Source: an uncultured Methanomassiliicoccales archaeon (GTDB lineage Archaea > Thermoplasmatota > Thermoplasmata > Methanomassiliicoccales > Methanomethylophilaceae). Taken from it: a DNA stretch of 64,000 nucleotides. A program made the position numbers and the translations under genes. The notes beneath the pieces were generated by a model. It searched no databases. It saw only the letters and a program-made list of their open reading frames with translations, and had not been told where the DNA came from. The stretch is from the NCBI GenBank assembly GCA_934702355.1, contig CAKUXX010000005.1:94517-158516 (forward strand). The letters run 5' to 3'. Positions 43,706 through 53,326 of this stretch are shown here, one piece after another (position 1 is the first letter of the stretch; each line of letters starts with the position of its first letter).

Positions 43706-44268
43706 CAGAGTACAGGTTGATCAGGGAAGAGGACATCAAGGATGCACTGGCGATATCGCTCACACAGCTGGGTTCGGACTATCTGGACGAGAACGATTTC
43801 AAGGATGCGATGGTCTCGGACGATCAGTTCTGCATGATCGCATCGGTGGACGGAAAGGTGGCCGGTTTCGCCATCTGCCAGGTCTTCGGACCCGACCGCG
43901 AGCCGGAGCTCCTGAAGCTTCCGGACTGTCCGGAGAGGGATGTCGTCATGTCGACCGGACTCATCGGCCTCCTCGATTCCGTGGCCGTGTCCCCGGATTT
44001 CAAGGGCAGGGGAGTGGGCACGGAGATGTGCAACGAATGCGTCCGCGAGATGAAGTCCAGGGGATGCGGGATGGTCTGCGCCATGGCATGGAAGAGCTAT
44101 CTGGGCAAGACAAACATCGGCGGCATCCTGACGAAGATGGGCCTTCGCGAGACGATAGCGATCCAGGGCTACTGGAACACAATGGTTGACTCGCCGGAAG
44201 GCCACGACTGCCCCATATGCGGGGCGCCGTGCAAGTGCTACGGCGTGTTCTGGTACCGTCAGATCTGA
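43702..44268 (+). CDS. GNAT N-acetyltransferase with C-terminal cysteine cluster
   Basis: A protein of 188 residues. The acetyl-CoA binding stretch VAVSPDFKGRGVGTEM is the GNAT motif A (V-x-P-x-x-x-G-x-G-x-G), preceded by the beta-4 strand GLLDSVAV. The C-terminus reads CPICGAPCKCYG, four cysteines that could bind a metal, which is uncommon for GNATs. It starts at an ATG overlapping the pseudouridine synthase stop, so the two are co-translated. The substrate is unknown; an RNA- or ribosome-related role is only suggested by the neighbour. Confidence 0.8.
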   Translation: MTEYRLIREEDIKDALAISLTQLGSDYLDENDFKDAMVSDDQFCMIASVDGKVAGFAICQVFGPDREPELLKLPDCPERDVVMSTGLIGLLDSVAVSPDFKGRGVGTEMCNECVREMKSRGCGMVCAMAWKSYLGKTNIGGILTKMGLRETIAIQGYWNTMVDSPEGHDCPICGAPCKCYGVFWYRQI

Positions 44269-45189
44269 TCAGGCGCCGGACACCTTCAGGATCCAATCGC
44301 CGAGGTCCCTGAACACTTCGTCCTTTCCGAATTCGTTCAGGATCTCGTGCCTCATTCCGGGGTAGAGTTTCATATCGGGCTTCAGGCCCACCTTCTCCAG
44401 GTTCTCCTTGGCCTTTCTTACACCCTTTCCGAACCCTCCCACAGGGTCCTGGTCTCCAGAGACGAAGATAATCGGCAGATCCTTGGGCATGTTCTCGAGG
44501 CCTTCGCACTTCACAAGTCCGTGGATGAGGTCGAACATGTCCCTGTAGGCGGACACGGTGAACGTGAACCCGCACAGCGGATCGGCTTCGTAGGCTTTGA
44601 GCGATTCCGGATTGGAGCACAGCCACTTGTTCGGAAGATCGGGCTCCTTGAACTTCTTGTCGTAAGCGCCCATGACCATGCCGTTGAGCTTCTCGCTCCT
44701 GTAGTGGGCGCCGTGCTTTTTCAGGAGGCTGTTCGCATAGAACCTTCCGACGGACACCTGGTATGCCGGCTGGTTGCCGGTCCCCATGATTATGGCGCCG
44801 TCCATATCGTTCCCGTAGATGGTCAGGAATCTCCTGGTGACGAACGACCCCATGCTGTGCCCCATGATCAGGTGGGGTATGCCCGGAAGGTCGTCGCGCA
44901 TCTTGGTGTTCACTCTGTGGACGTCCTCGACGAGTTTGGACGCTCCGTCCGATTCGGCGAAGAACCCTTTCTCCTCGGATGTTCCTCCATGACCTATGTG
45001 GTCGTGACCGTAGACGGCGATGCCTCTTGTGTTGAGGTACTCTGCGAATTCCGAGTATCTGAGGATGTGCTCGGTCATCCCGTGCACTATCTGTAGCGAT
45101 GCTACCGGCTCCTGTTCCGGCATCCATCTGTATCCGTTGATGTCGTCCTTCCCGTTGGATGACGGGATCCTGAAGTTCTCCGGGGTCAT
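44269..45189 (-). CDS. Alpha/beta hydrolase, monoacylglycerol-lipase-like
   Basis: A protein of 306 residues. The nucleophile elbow GHSMGS, the acid in SGDQDPVG and the histidine in YPGMRHEILNE form the catalytic triad. QIVHGMTEHILRYSEFAEYL is the hallmark of the lysophospholipase/monoglyceride lipase (Hydrolase_4) group. The frame extends to 45318, but similarity begins near the ATG at 45189. A TATA-like AATTATTAC (about 45250-45258, minus) would start transcription near 45230. It is divergent from the F430 operon with a 140-base spacer. The physiological ester is unknown. Confidence 0.88.
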   Translation of the reverse strand: MTPENFRIPSSNGKDDINGYRWMPEQEPVASLQIVHGMTEHILRYSEFAEYLNTRGIAVYGHDHIGHGGTSEEKGFFAESDGASKLVEDVHRVNTKMRDDLPGIPHLIMGHSMGSFVTRRFLTIYGNDMDGAIIMGTGNQPAYQVSVGRFYANSLLKKHGAHYRSEKLNGMVMGAYDKKFKEPDLPNKWLCSNPESLKAYEADPLCGFTFTVSAYRDMFDLIHGLVKCEGLENMPKDLPIIFVSGDQDPVGGFGKGVRKAKENLEKVGLKPDMKLYPGMRHEILNEFGKDEVFRDLGDWILKVSGA

Positions 45190-45300
45190 GGACAGGATAT
45201 CCGTATGAACGTTCTTTAGGGTATCCTCGCAGTCGGACGTGATGTACGGTAATAATTTCCGTAGTCGGAAGTTCGAACATGTGTTATTTTCATTCAAGAA

Positions 45301-45332
45301 AGTATTAATTGAGAACACGCATTCGGGGCGAT
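45301..45332 (+). promoter_or_regulatory. F430 operon promoter
   Basis: AGTATTAATT at 45301-45310 is a TATA-like element; transcription would begin near 45331, leaving cfbC (ATG 45333) essentially leaderless. The TTGG-N9-CCAA dyad of the cobalt genes is absent here. Confidence 0.5.
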
Positions 45333-46112
45333 ATGCGCAGAATAGCCGTCTACGGAAAGGGCGGGATAGGCAAATCCACGACCGTCGGCAATGTTTCGGC
45401 GGCGTTGGCCGCCAAGGGACTGAAGGTCATCCAGATAGGATGCGACCCGAAGGCCGATTCCACCTGTGCCGTTGCCGGACGCAGGATCCCCACGGTCCTC
45501 GAGACCATGAGGGCCAATCCGGATCCGGAGCTCGAAGACCTCGTCTTCGAAGGTCCCAAAGGCGTGCTCTGCGTGGAATGCGGAGGTCCCCGTCCCGGCG
45601 TAGGTTGTGCCGGAAGGGGGATCATAGCGGCGTTCGAGCTCCTGGAGGAGCTCGACATGATCTCCGAATACAGGCCCGATGTGATACTGTACGACGTCCT
45701 CGGCGATGTGGTCTGCGGCGGATTCGCCATGCCCATCAGGAACGGGTACGCCCGCGACGTCTTCGTCGTGACCTCCGGGGAGATGATGTCGCTCTATGCC
45801 GCAACGAACATCTCGTACGCGGTCAACGACCTCAGGAACGACGGCTATGCCCGTCTCGGAGGTCTCATCCAGAACTCCCGCGGCGTCAAGGATGAGGATT
45901 CGCTCGTCGACAGGGCCGCCGGAGAGATGGGCACCACCGTGGTCCACAGACTTCCCAGGGACCCGGCGGTTCAGAGGTGCGAGGAGATGGGCTGCACCGT
46001 AGTGGACGGGGAGCCCGATTCGGCCATGGCATCATCATACCGTGAGCTCGCTGGGAAGCTTTTCGATATGTCCGAGGACACCTCGGGCGGTATGCGTCTT
46101 GGAGGGGAATGA
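45333..46112 (+). CDS. cfbC: Ni-sirohydrochlorin a,c-diamide reductive cyclase, reductase component
   Basis: A NifH/BchL-like iron protein of 259 residues that passes electrons, with ATP hydrolysis, to CfbD during F430 synthesis. The P-loop YGKGGIGKSTT is at residues 6-16, then GCDPKADST. The [4Fe-4S] cysteines lie in CVECGGPRPGVGCAGRG and in DVLGDVVCGGFAMP. Position first in the cfb operon distinguishes it from nitrogenase NifH. The ATG at 45333 follows the sequence GGGGCGAT. cfbA starts two bases after its stop. Confidence 0.95.
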   Translation: MRRIAVYGKGGIGKSTTVGNVSAALAAKGLKVIQIGCDPKADSTCAVAGRRIPTVLETMRANPDPELEDLVFEGPKGVLCVECGGPRPGVGCAGRGIIAAFELLEELDMISEYRPDVILYDVLGDVVCGGFAMPIRNGYARDVFVVTSGEMMSLYAATNISYAVNDLRNDGYARLGGLIQNSRGVKDEDSLVDRAAGEMGTTVVHRLPRDPAVQRCEEMGCTVVDGEPDSAMASSYRELAGKLFDMSEDTSGGMRLGGE

Positions 46113-46113
46113 T

Positions 46114-46896
46114 ATGACAATCGGTATTATGCTGGCCGGCCACGGGTCCACCATGGCCTTCAACAAAGGGGTTCTTGACATGCAGGCGGAGAAGCTGAGG
46201 TCAAAGGGCTACGACAATGTGTATGTCGGATTCAACGAGTTCTCCATCCCGTCCATTCGCGAGACGGCCGAGGAGATGGTCGAGGACGGATACGACGAGA
46301 TCGTCATCCTTCCGTTCTTCATAGCATCCGGGCTCCACGTGACCCGCGACATACCCATGAAACATCTCGACCTTCCCCGCAACGCGACGGAGGGGATCAG
46401 CAAGATCGCAGGCAAGGATGTGAAGATACACATCGAGCAGCCTTTCGGAGAGGATCCCAATCTCACAGACATCATAGTGGAGAGGATCAAGGAGCTCAGC
46501 ACTCCCGGCAAGGACACCGCCATAATGGTTATGGGCCACGGGTCCAGACTGGATTTCAATTCCGATGTAGTCAAGCTCAACGCCGACCGCCTCCGTGCGA
46601 GGGGGTACAAGAGGGTGTACGTCGGATACAACGAGTTCAACGAGCCGAAGATCGAGGACGTGGTGCCGAAGATCATCGACGACGGGGCGGAGGAGATCGT
46701 GGCGATCCCCATGTTCATCTCCCTCGGAAAGCACCTCACCATGGATGTCCCCGGCAAGCTCGGCATCGAGGACTTCTCCGACGGGGGCATCCTCCACCGC
46801 AACGGCAGGGATGTGGAGCTGAAGTACGCCGTCCCGCTGGGCGGGGATCCCAGGCTGTGCGATGTCCTGGTGGAGAAGCTCAGGAAGTACGAGTGA
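46114..46896 (+). CDS. cfbA: Sirohydrochlorin nickelochelatase, tandem two-domain form
   Basis: A protein of 260 residues that inserts Ni (and probably Co) into sirohydrochlorin. Two copies of the CbiX fold are joined: residues 1-125 carry LAGHGST with His10 and SGLHVTRDIP, and residues 130-260 carry MGHGSRLDF and LGKHLTMDVP. Both copies keep the two catalytic histidines and the near-identical VYVGFNEF / VYVGYNEF strand. Archaeal CfbA is usually a single domain of 120-145 residues working as a homodimer, so this is an internal duplication and fusion. It is second in the cfb operon. Confidence 0.92.
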   Translation: MTIGIMLAGHGSTMAFNKGVLDMQAEKLRSKGYDNVYVGFNEFSIPSIRETAEEMVEDGYDEIVILPFFIASGLHVTRDIPMKHLDLPRNATEGISKIAGKDVKIHIEQPFGEDPNLTDIIVERIKELSTPGKDTAIMVMGHGSRLDFNSDVVKLNADRLRARGYKRVYVGYNEFNEPKIEDVVPKIIDDGAEEIVAIPMFISLGKHLTMDVPGKLGIEDFSDGGILHRNGRDVELKYAVPLGGDPRLCDVLVEKLRKYE

Positions 46897-46900
46897 TACC

Positions 46901-48115
46901 ATGCGCGTTCTCATTCTGGACATGGTACACGGAGGCGACCTCCTGGCGATAAGGCACCTGTCCGAAGGCGACGACGTCACCTGTGTGGATGTCTACGGCA
47001 TCTGCCCCGAGGCGAGGAAGGAGGAGCTCCGCTCGATGGAGATACGCGTGACCGACAAGGTCCCCGAGGGAAGCTACGACATGACCGTCATGCCGACTCA
47101 TTGCACAAGGGCGTTTCTCGGCAACGCCGATCCCGGGCGCATAGTGTCGTTCAGTCAGGATGTCTGCCGCTTCATCGAGGACAGGAGGTTCAGGATAGAG
47201 GTCACCGGCGTCAAGGGGAAGACAAGCACATGCTACCTGATCGCCAAGATGCTCTCCGATTCCGGGAAGAAGGTGCTGCTTCACACATCCCGCGGAGAGG
47301 GACCCTACACTGCCGAGGGGCACATGATCGACCGCAAGGTCAGCATAGCCCCGCCTTACATAATGACGCTTGAAGCAGGGGATTACGACGCCGTCGTATG
47401 CGAAGTCTCTCTTGGAGGCTCCGGAAAGGCCGACATCGCCTGCATAACCAACCTCGTCGAGGACTACGGCATCGCCAAGAACACCCTCAAGGCCTCCGAT
47501 GCCAAGAAGGACATCCTCACCGACGACGGGATCAACATCGTATCGGAATCCGAAGAGGGATTCTGGTCTGCATACGGCAAGAAGCTGACAACATACGGAC
47601 GCAGGGTGACCAGGCTGTCCGAGCCGAAACTGGGCGAGGGGCTCAGGGTGGATGTCGATTACGACGGGACCGGAGAGGTGGTCCTGGACGGATCCTACGT
47701 CTCCACGGAATATCTGGAGGCGATGGACCTCGCTTTGGAGGTCTGTCACAGGATGGGCATCCCCAGGGAGTCCGTTGTCAGGTCGCTGGAGACGTTCAAA
47801 GGGGTCCCCGGAAGGGGGGAGATCCTCAAAGAGGACGGACGCACCGTCATCCGCGAGCGCAACCCCGGGATATCCCATCTCTCCATCGGAAGGACGCTGA
47901 AGTGCCTGAAGGAGATGGACGCCCTCGATTCCGCCATGATAATCCTCGATCCCGTGAGCAAGAAGGTCTGCGACAAGATGGACACCGACGAGATCCGTAA
48001 GGTGGTGGACTCCTACGGGGTCCCGATGGTCGTGACCAAGGGCGACGGAGTACGTCCCGATGTACCGTCGGACATCGGGCTCCTGCTGGAGTTCGTCAAA
48101 GAGGGATACCAGTGA
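46901..48115 (+). CDS. cfbE: Coenzyme F430 synthetase (Mur-ligase-like)
   Basis: An ATP-dependent ligase of 404 residues that closes the carbocyclic F ring in the last step of F430 synthesis. The Mur-ligase P-loop TGVKGKTST is near residues 105-113. EVSLGGSGKADIACITNLVEDY and, at the end, GVPGRGEI (Mur-type C-terminal domain) are visible. The N-terminal 90 residues are particular to CfbE. Its stop overlaps cfbD in a GTGA arrangement. Confidence 0.92.
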   Translation: MRVLILDMVHGGDLLAIRHLSEGDDVTCVDVYGICPEARKEELRSMEIRVTDKVPEGSYDMTVMPTHCTRAFLGNADPGRIVSFSQDVCRFIEDRRFRIEVTGVKGKTSTCYLIAKMLSDSGKKVLLHTSRGEGPYTAEGHMIDRKVSIAPPYIMTLEAGDYDAVVCEVSLGGSGKADIACITNLVEDYGIAKNTLKASDAKKDILTDDGINIVSESEEGFWSAYGKKLTTYGRRVTRLSEPKLGEGLRVDVDYDGTGEVVLDGSYVSTEYLEAMDLALEVCHRMGIPRESVVRSLETFKGVPGRGEILKEDGRTVIRERNPGISHLSIGRTLKCLKEMDALDSAMIILDPVSKKVCDKMDTDEIRKVVDSYGVPMVVTKGDGVRPDVPSDIGLLLEFVKEGYQ

Positions 48116-49185
48116 GGACCATCATCCATCCCCGTCCGAATCCTATCGTCGCGGCGATGTACACGCTCCGCGACATGGATGTGGACGTCATCGTGGAGCA
48201 CGGTCCCTCCGGATGCTGCTTCATGGCGTCCAGGCCCCTCGAGGATGCGGACGTCAGGGTGGTCACATCGGGGATGAGGGACAACGACCTCATCTTCGGA
48301 GGCGACGAACCGCTCATAAACACACTCAAACAAGTGGAGGAGAAGTTCCACCCCAAGACCGTGGCCGTCGTCGGGACATGCGCGAGCATGATCATCGGCG
48401 AGGACCTGGGGAAGACGATCCGCCGCGCAGGCATCGATGCCAACGTGTTCCCCGTGGACTGCCACGGATGCATGGGAGACAACACCCGCGGTGCCATTAA
48501 GGCCCTGGAGGCCGGAAGGGATGCGGGCATAATCGGTCCGGATGAATGCGACCGTCAGATCTCCCTCATGAAGGCTGCTACAAAACTGGAGAAGAACGTC
48601 GGGATGGCCTCGAAGGACTACATCCAGCCTGCCGTCAGCCCCACCAAGATGCACGTCTGCAGGAGGATCTGCGATGTTCTGTCATCAGGAGGACGTGTCG
48701 CCGTGGTCATGGATGCCAAGAAGGAGCTCGCATACCGCTTCGCTGACATGTTCGAAGCTGTAGACAGGGCACGCAGGAAGCTCGGCGGAGAGACCCTGTT
48801 CGTAGCGAATCTCGACGATTCCAGGGGACTTCCCAGGATAAGGAACTACTGCAGGGAGATAACCGAGGACCTGAGGTCCAAGGGCGTGGGGATCGACAGG
48901 GTCGTAGGCGCTCTCGACGAGTATTCCCTCGTCGGTCAGGACATGAAGGATGCCGTGGACGGATTCTCTCCGGATCTCACCATAATCCTGGGGATCTGCC
49001 ACGCATATCCTGGGATGTCCGAGGACGACATACTCATCACGGACCAGCCCAGGCAGCTGGCGAACTACCTCAACCAGGGCTTCACATGGGCCGTCGGGGA
49101 GATATCCTCCCACACGATGGTCATGGGCGCCCACAGCATAGTGCCGCTCGAGACCGCGGACACGCTGAGGGAGATGCTGGAATGA
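48112..49185 (+). CDS. cfbD: Ni-sirohydrochlorin a,c-diamide reductive cyclase, catalytic component
   Basis: A NifD/BchN-like protein of 357 residues, the partner of CfbC. It catalyses the multi-electron reduction and lactam ring closure on Ni-sirohydrochlorin diamide. Cluster-ligand candidates are the cysteines in [26 protein letters not shown] and [13 protein letters not shown]. The start is a GTG overlapping the cfbE stop. It lacks nitrogenase cofactor features and is much shorter than NifD, as expected for CfbD. Confidence 0.94.
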   Translation: MRTIIHPRPNPIVAAMYTLRDMDVDVIVEHGPSGCCFMASRPLEDADVRVVTSGMRDNDLIFGGDEPLINTLKQVEEKFHPKTVAVVGTCASMIIGEDLGKTIRRAGIDANVFPVDCHGCMGDNTRGAIKALEAGRDAGIIGPDECDRQISLMKAATKLEKNVGMASKDYIQPAVSPTKMHVCRRICDVLSSGGRVAVVMDAKKELAYRFADMFEAVDRARRKLGGETLFVANLDDSRGLPRIRNYCREITEDLRSKGVGIDRVVGALDEYSLVGQDMKDAVDGFSPDLTIILGICHAYPGMSEDDILITDQPRQLANYLNQGFTWAVGEISSHTMVMGAHSIVPLETADTLREMLE

Positions 49186-50525
49186 AGGGCGTGGTCCTGG
49201 CCGGGACCGGCAGCGGCGTCGGGAAGACATCCATCGCCACGGGTCTGATGTCCAGATTGTCCAAGACAAAGAAGGTCCAGGCGTTCAAGTCCGGGCCGGA
49301 TTTCATCGATCCGATGTACCATTCCGCGGCCACGGGAAGGCCGTCCAGGAACCTCGATTCGTTCCTGATGGACGACGACACCATACGCAATCTGGTGGGA
49401 TACGCATCCAAGGATGCCGACATCTGCATCGTCGAAGGCGTCCGCGGACTCTACGAAGGGTTCAGCGGAGACGGGGACCAGGGTTCCACGGCATATGTCG
49501 CGAAGCTCCTGGGGCTCCCTGTGGTATTGATAGTAGATGCCAGGTCGCTCACCCGCAGTGCGGCCGCCATCGTCCGCGGATTCACTTCCTTCGACCCCGA
49601 CGTCAACGTTGCCGGAGTGATCCTCAACAACGTTTCCGGGAAGCAGCATACCGACAAGCTCAGGACCGCGATGGAGACGTACTGTCCGGATGTCAGGCTC
49701 CTCGGGATGATCCCAAGGGATCCCGGGAATGCATTGGAGCAGAGGTATCTCGGTCTCAAGACGCTCAAGACGTTCACCGAGAAGGAGGTCACGCCCCTTC
49801 AGGAACTCACCGAACCCATCGATCTCGATGCCCTGATGGACATAGCCGAATCTTCGCCTGCGGATCTTCCCATATCCTCCCCGTACACGGAGAGGGACAC
49901 GGGGCTCAGGGCCGCCGTTCCGATGGACGAGGCATACTGCTTCTACTACAGAGAGAACATCGAATGCCTGGAAGCCTCCGGTTTCAAGGTCGAGACCTTC
50001 AGGCCGACAGACGGCGACAGCCTTCCCGATGCGGACCTGTACTACCTCGGAGGAGGATATCCCGAGCTCCATGCCGGACAGATCTCTTCCAATACGGATT
50101 TCCTTGAAGGGCTTTCAACTGCCGCATCGGATGGTAAGATGGTCATAGGAGAATGCGGAGGCCTGATGACCATGTGCAGGTCGATAACCGACAAGGACGG
50201 AAACTCCCACAGGATGGCGGGCATCTTCGATGCCGAAGCCTCCATGACCGGAAAGCGCCACGGTCCGACCTACGTCATCGCGGACGCGACTAAGGACAAT
50301 CCTTCATTCTCGGGAACGGTCCGCGGCCATGAGTACCATTATTCTGATGTCTTCCCGTCGTCGGAACCCACATACGGGTTCGATGTCAGGAGAGGTCTCG
50401 GGATCGCAGACCGCAGGGACGGCCTCGTATCCGGAAGATGCATAGGGTCGTACATGCACCAGCACGCCCTGTCCGAGAAGGACTGGATCGGCAAGGCCGT
50501 CGATACCATCATGAAGTCCCCATGA
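49182..50525 (+). CDS. cfbB: Ni-sirohydrochlorin a,c-diamide synthase
   Basis: A protein of 447 residues, homologous to CbiA, that amidates Ni-sirohydrochlorin with glutamine and ATP. The P-loop-like [11 protein letters not shown] is at 7-17, followed by [11 protein letters not shown]. The amidotransferase half has [12 protein letters not shown] and the cysteine in [10 protein letters not shown], with the histidine in RGHEYHYSD. Its location between cfbD and the co-translated methyltransferase assigns it to F430 rather than cobalamin. The ATG at 49182 overlaps cfbD by 4 bases. Confidence 0.93.
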   Translation: MKGVVLAGTGSGVGKTSIATGLMSRLSKTKKVQAFKSGPDFIDPMYHSAATGRPSRNLDSFLMDDDTIRNLVGYASKDADICIVEGVRGLYEGFSGDGDQGSTAYVAKLLGLPVVLIVDARSLTRSAAAIVRGFTSFDPDVNVAGVILNNVSGKQHTDKLRTAMETYCPDVRLLGMIPRDPGNALEQRYLGLKTLKTFTEKEVTPLQELTEPIDLDALMDIAESSPADLPISSPYTERDTGLRAAVPMDEAYCFYYRENIECLEASGFKVETFRPTDGDSLPDADLYYLGGGYPELHAGQISSNTDFLEGLSTAASDGKMVIGECGGLMTMCRSITDKDGNSHRMAGIFDAEASMTGKRHGPTYVIADATKDNPSFSGTVRGHEYHYSDVFPSSEPTYGFDVRRGLGIADRRDGLVSGRCIGSYMHQHALSEKDWIGKAVDTIMKSP

Positions 50526-51121
50526 CGCTGGATTTCTACGACTCAGATCCCGAAGGTTATTCGGAGAAGACGTACGGGGCCGATATGTCCCCAATCCGCG
50601 ACCGTTTCACGAAGCATCTCTCGCCGGGGGCTTCGATCATCGATCTCGGATGCGGTTCCGGGAGGGACTCGCAGGCCTTTTGTACAGAAGGATTCGACGT
50701 GACCCCTGTGGACGGGTCTGAGGGGATGTGTCGCGTGGCGGAGAGGAACACAGGGCTGAAGGTCAGAAGGCTCTTGTTCTCTGAACTTGATTACGAGGAC
50801 AGTTTCGATGGGGTGTGGGCATGCGCATCGCTGTTACATGCCCGTTCCCGGGACCTTCCAGACATAATGGGTGCTGTCCACAGGTCCCTGAAGGCCGAAG
50901 GCATCTTCTTCTGCTGTTTCAAACACGGGGATTTCGAGGGCATCCGCGACGGCCGCCATTATACAGATATGACCGTCGATTCGCTGAGATCGCTTCTCAT
51001 ATCGTCCGGATTCGAACCGCTCGACATGTGGATGTCCGAAAACGGCGGATTCACCTGGGTGAACTCCGTGTCCCGGAGAGTACGTTCCTATACGCAGTGT
51101 GCGCATCAGGTCAACTATTAA
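50522..51121 (+). CDS. Class I S-adenosylmethionine-dependent methyltransferase at the end of the F430 operon
   Basis: A protein of 199 residues. Motif I is [15 protein letters not shown] (about 39-53) and the acidic motif II is [10 protein letters not shown]. The motif IV region is [13 protein letters not shown], an arrangement usual for small-molecule methyltransferases. The ATG overlaps the cfbB stop by ATGA, so translation is coupled to F430 synthesis. The substrate is unknown. A peripheral modification of F430 is possible, but the operon link is the only support, and a generic TehB-like role is just as compatible. Confidence 0.8.
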   Translation: MTLDFYDSDPEGYSEKTYGADMSPIRDRFTKHLSPGASIIDLGCGSGRDSQAFCTEGFDVTPVDGSEGMCRVAERNTGLKVRRLLFSELDYEDSFDGVWACASLLHARSRDLPDIMGAVHRSLKAEGIFFCCFKHGDFEGIRDGRHYTDMTVDSLRSLLISSGFEPLDMWMSENGGFTWVNSVSRRVRSYTQCAHQVNY

Positions 51122-51145
51122 CATCTATGAGTCGATGGGCGGGCC

Positions 51146-51940
51146 ATGGCATTCGACGGAAGGGCAGGCATCGTAGATATCGACGAGGATGAGCGCACGG
51201 TCATCTTCGACACGTACAGGCTCAAGAAGATCACCGGGACCCGTGTGGCCCCTATTCTGGGATTGAGCGAGTTCGCCTCCCCGTTCAAGGTCGCATGCGA
51301 GCTTGCGGGCCTTTATCCCGGAGACAAGGCCAACCGCTACATCGATGCGGGCAACATCTTGGAGCCTGTACTGAGGGAGTACATCGGGACCCGCTGCAAC
51401 GCCATGCTGAAAGGTCCCCTCTCGATCCCGGAAGGCTCGAAGGCCGCTGTGGAGGAACCCGTTCCCAAGGAGCAGTGCGGATACGATCATTTCCACAACG
51501 AGAAGGTGTTCGGAGGGATGGTCGACGGCTACATACAGATCGACGGGAAGAGGAACTCCATCCTCGAGATCAAGACCGCTTCAGACCGCGAGAAGTGGAG
51601 GGACGCGGACGGTGGGTACACCAACATTCCCATGTCCTACATGCTGCAGGCATCCCTTTACGCCCAGCTGTCCAATCTGGACAGGATCGTGTTCCTCGTC
51701 GGATTCCTTGAGGACCAGGATTACGACAGGCCGAAGCAGTGGGTCCCAAACGAGGACAATACCTTCGTCGTGGTCAAGGACCGTCTGGACATGACAGGAT
51801 ACATGGACCAGTGCGTCGAGTGGTACAACGAGTACATGAAGGGCGGATACACACCCGAGTGGTCCGATTCCGAGGACGACCAGAACGTCCTGAAGTACCT
51901 GAAGTCCTACAAGCCCGGGGCTCAGAAGAAGAAGCGCTGA
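51146..51940 (+). CDS. YqaJ-like / Cas4-like PD-(D/E)XK nuclease
   Basis: A protein of 264 residues. It resembles YqaJ viral-recombinase exonucleases: ILGLSEFASPFKVACELAG at the N-terminus, then ILEPVLREYI, and the nuclease core GGMVDGYIQIDGKRNSILEIKT, where the Asp and the ExK triad lie near residues 127-144. A following QASLYAQLSNLDRIVFLVGF helix-strand pair is also typical. No partner single-strand annealing protein is adjacent, and it has high GC like the core genes, so it is probably a resident DNA-processing enzyme. It starts 24 bases after the methyltransferase. Confidence 0.75.
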   Translation: MAFDGRAGIVDIDEDERTVIFDTYRLKKITGTRVAPILGLSEFASPFKVACELAGLYPGDKANRYIDAGNILEPVLREYIGTRCNAMLKGPLSIPEGSKAAVEEPVPKEQCGYDHFHNEKVFGGMVDGYIQIDGKRNSILEIKTASDREKWRDADGGYTNIPMSYMLQASLYAQLSNLDRIVFLVGFLEDQDYDRPKQWVPNEDNTFVVVKDRLDMTGYMDQCVEWYNEYMKGGYTPEWSDSEDDQNVLKYLKSYKPGAQKKKR

Positions 51941-51941
51941 G

Positions 51942-53057
51942 TCACAGCAGGATATGCAAGGCAATCAGGGCGAGGACCATCATCGCATTCGCGGCAAGGA
52001 ACACTGCAGTGAACCTTCTGATGTCCGCACCTTCCGTCTTGGAGTATATCCCGAACGTTATCACGCTCGCCATCGAGGCGATCGGGGTCCCGAACCCGCC
52101 GACGTTGGTACCGATCAGCAGACCGCTCCAATCGTCCGTGAATGTCGATAACAGCGTGGCAGCGGGCACATTGCTGACGATCTGACTGATCCCGACGGCT
52201 GGGAAGAACGAATCCCTATCCTCGAGTCCCATCAGAATGGAGTCGATGCTCTCCACGGAGGTCAGGGTCCCTATCAGTATGAAGAGGAACACGAACGTCA
52301 GCAGCAGGCCGTAGTTCACCTTAAGAAGCGATCTCGGTATGGTTAGGCACACCGCCGCCACGCTGACGATAAGCGTCGCCCACAGGGGGACGAATCCGAC
52401 GACGGATGCTATGCAGATGATGAATGCGAACATCAGAACCGTCGCCTTCACTGGATTGACCTTGTGGACGGTCCTGTCCTTCAGGTCCACCGGACCCTTC
52501 GGGAACCTCAGGCAGAGCGCTATTATCAGCGCAGAACCGACGATCAGATACGGGGCCATCGTGGATACCACATCCCACGTGTTCAGATTGTAATGGGAGA
52601 ACACCAGCAGGTTGTGCGGGCTTCCGAACGGGGTTATCATGCATCCCGTGTTGGCAGCAAGCGTCTGAAGGACCGCCACCGGGATGATATGTTCGCGATG
52701 ACCCGTCCTCTCCAATATCAGAACGGCGAACGGTACGAACGTTATCAGCGCGACGTCGTTGGTTATGAACATCGAGCATACCAGAGGCAGGATGACGAGG
52801 ATCGCGCAGAGCACCCTGGAATCCATCCTGTCTGTGACAACGGATTCCGCCAGGCGTTCGAACGCCCCGCATTCCGACAATCCGGAGAGGACGCACATGA
52901 AGCAGAACAGGGTGCAGAGCATCCCCCAGTCTATGTTGTCGCAGACATTTCCGCCGGGACGGATGAGGATCAGGCTCAGGATGCACAGTATCGCGGAGAC
53001 GGTCACCATGGGCTGTCTGCGTGCAAAGGCGGATAATCCGTGTCCGAACTCGTCCAT
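51942..53057 (-). CDS. Anion permease of the ArsB/NhaD (IT) superfamily
   Basis: An integral membrane protein of 371 residues with about 10-11 helices. ITNDVALITFVPFAVLIL and the repeated SNVPAATLL segment are the two re-entrant motifs of this superfamily, and NTGCMITPFGSPHNLLVF is also typical. It could carry an organic or inorganic anion, or act as a sodium/proton antiporter; the substrate is not evident. The ATG at 53057 (MDEFGHG) is taken because the longer frame to 53300 overlaps the divergent winged-helix gene. It is slightly shorter than usual (about 400 or more). Confidence 0.8.
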   Translation of the reverse strand: MDEFGHGLSAFARRQPMVTVSAILCILSLILIRPGGNVCDNIDWGMLCTLFCFMCVLSGLSECGAFERLAESVVTDRMDSRVLCAILVILPLVCSMFITNDVALITFVPFAVLILERTGHREHIIPVAVLQTLAANTGCMITPFGSPHNLLVFSHYNLNTWDVVSTMAPYLIVGSALIIALCLRFPKGPVDLKDRTVHKVNPVKATVLMFAFIICIASVVGFVPLWATLIVSVAAVCLTIPRSLLKVNYGLLLTFVFLFILIGTLTSVESIDSILMGLEDRDSFFPAVGISQIVSNVPAATLLSTFTDDWSGLLIGTNVGGFGTPIASMASVITFGIYSKTEGADIRRFTAVFLAANAMMVLALIALHILL

Positions 53058-53139
53058 ATGAACAACACCTATGGACCCCCGGTATGATGTCAGGATAGAT
53101 GTATGTATCAGTTCCCCCATTTCTATTCTCGGTGTTAAC

Positions 53140-53319
53140 ATGTCTGTGAAAGACGATGTCATCAAAGCAATGAAGGAAGCCGGAAAGCCCATGAGCGCCG
53201 GAGAGGTGGAGAAGGCCACCGGAATCGACAGGAAGGAGATCGACAAGGCCTTCAAGGAGCTCAAGGCCGAGGGTGCCATCGTATCTCCCGTCAGATGCAA
53301 ATGGGAGCCCGCCCAGTGA
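53140..53319 (+). CDS. Small winged-helix DNA-binding protein
   Basis: A protein of 59 residues that is essentially one helix-turn-helix with a wing: VIKAMKEAGKPMSAGEVEKATGIDRKEIDKAFKELKAEGAIVSP. The charge pattern is strongly basic and acidic, as in archaeal MarR/ArsR-like minimal regulators. The ATG at 53140 is preceded by GGTG. A perfect hairpin terminator follows nine bases after the stop. The target is unknown; the divergent permease is one candidate. Confidence 0.8.
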   Translation: MSVKDDVIKAMKEAGKPMSAGEVEKATGIDRKEIDKAFKELKAEGAIVSPVRCKWEPAQ

Positions 53320-53326
53320 AAAATGT

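Noticed and set aside
45144..45160. TTGGATGA half-site in the hydrolase gene
   Set aside because: It is inside a coding region, has no CCAA partner at the right spacing and no TATA box; an eight-base chance match.
45333..46112. Nitrogenase NifH
   Set aside because: The operon partners cfbA, cfbE, cfbD and cfbB place it in F430 synthesis, and no nifD/nifK/nifE genes are present.
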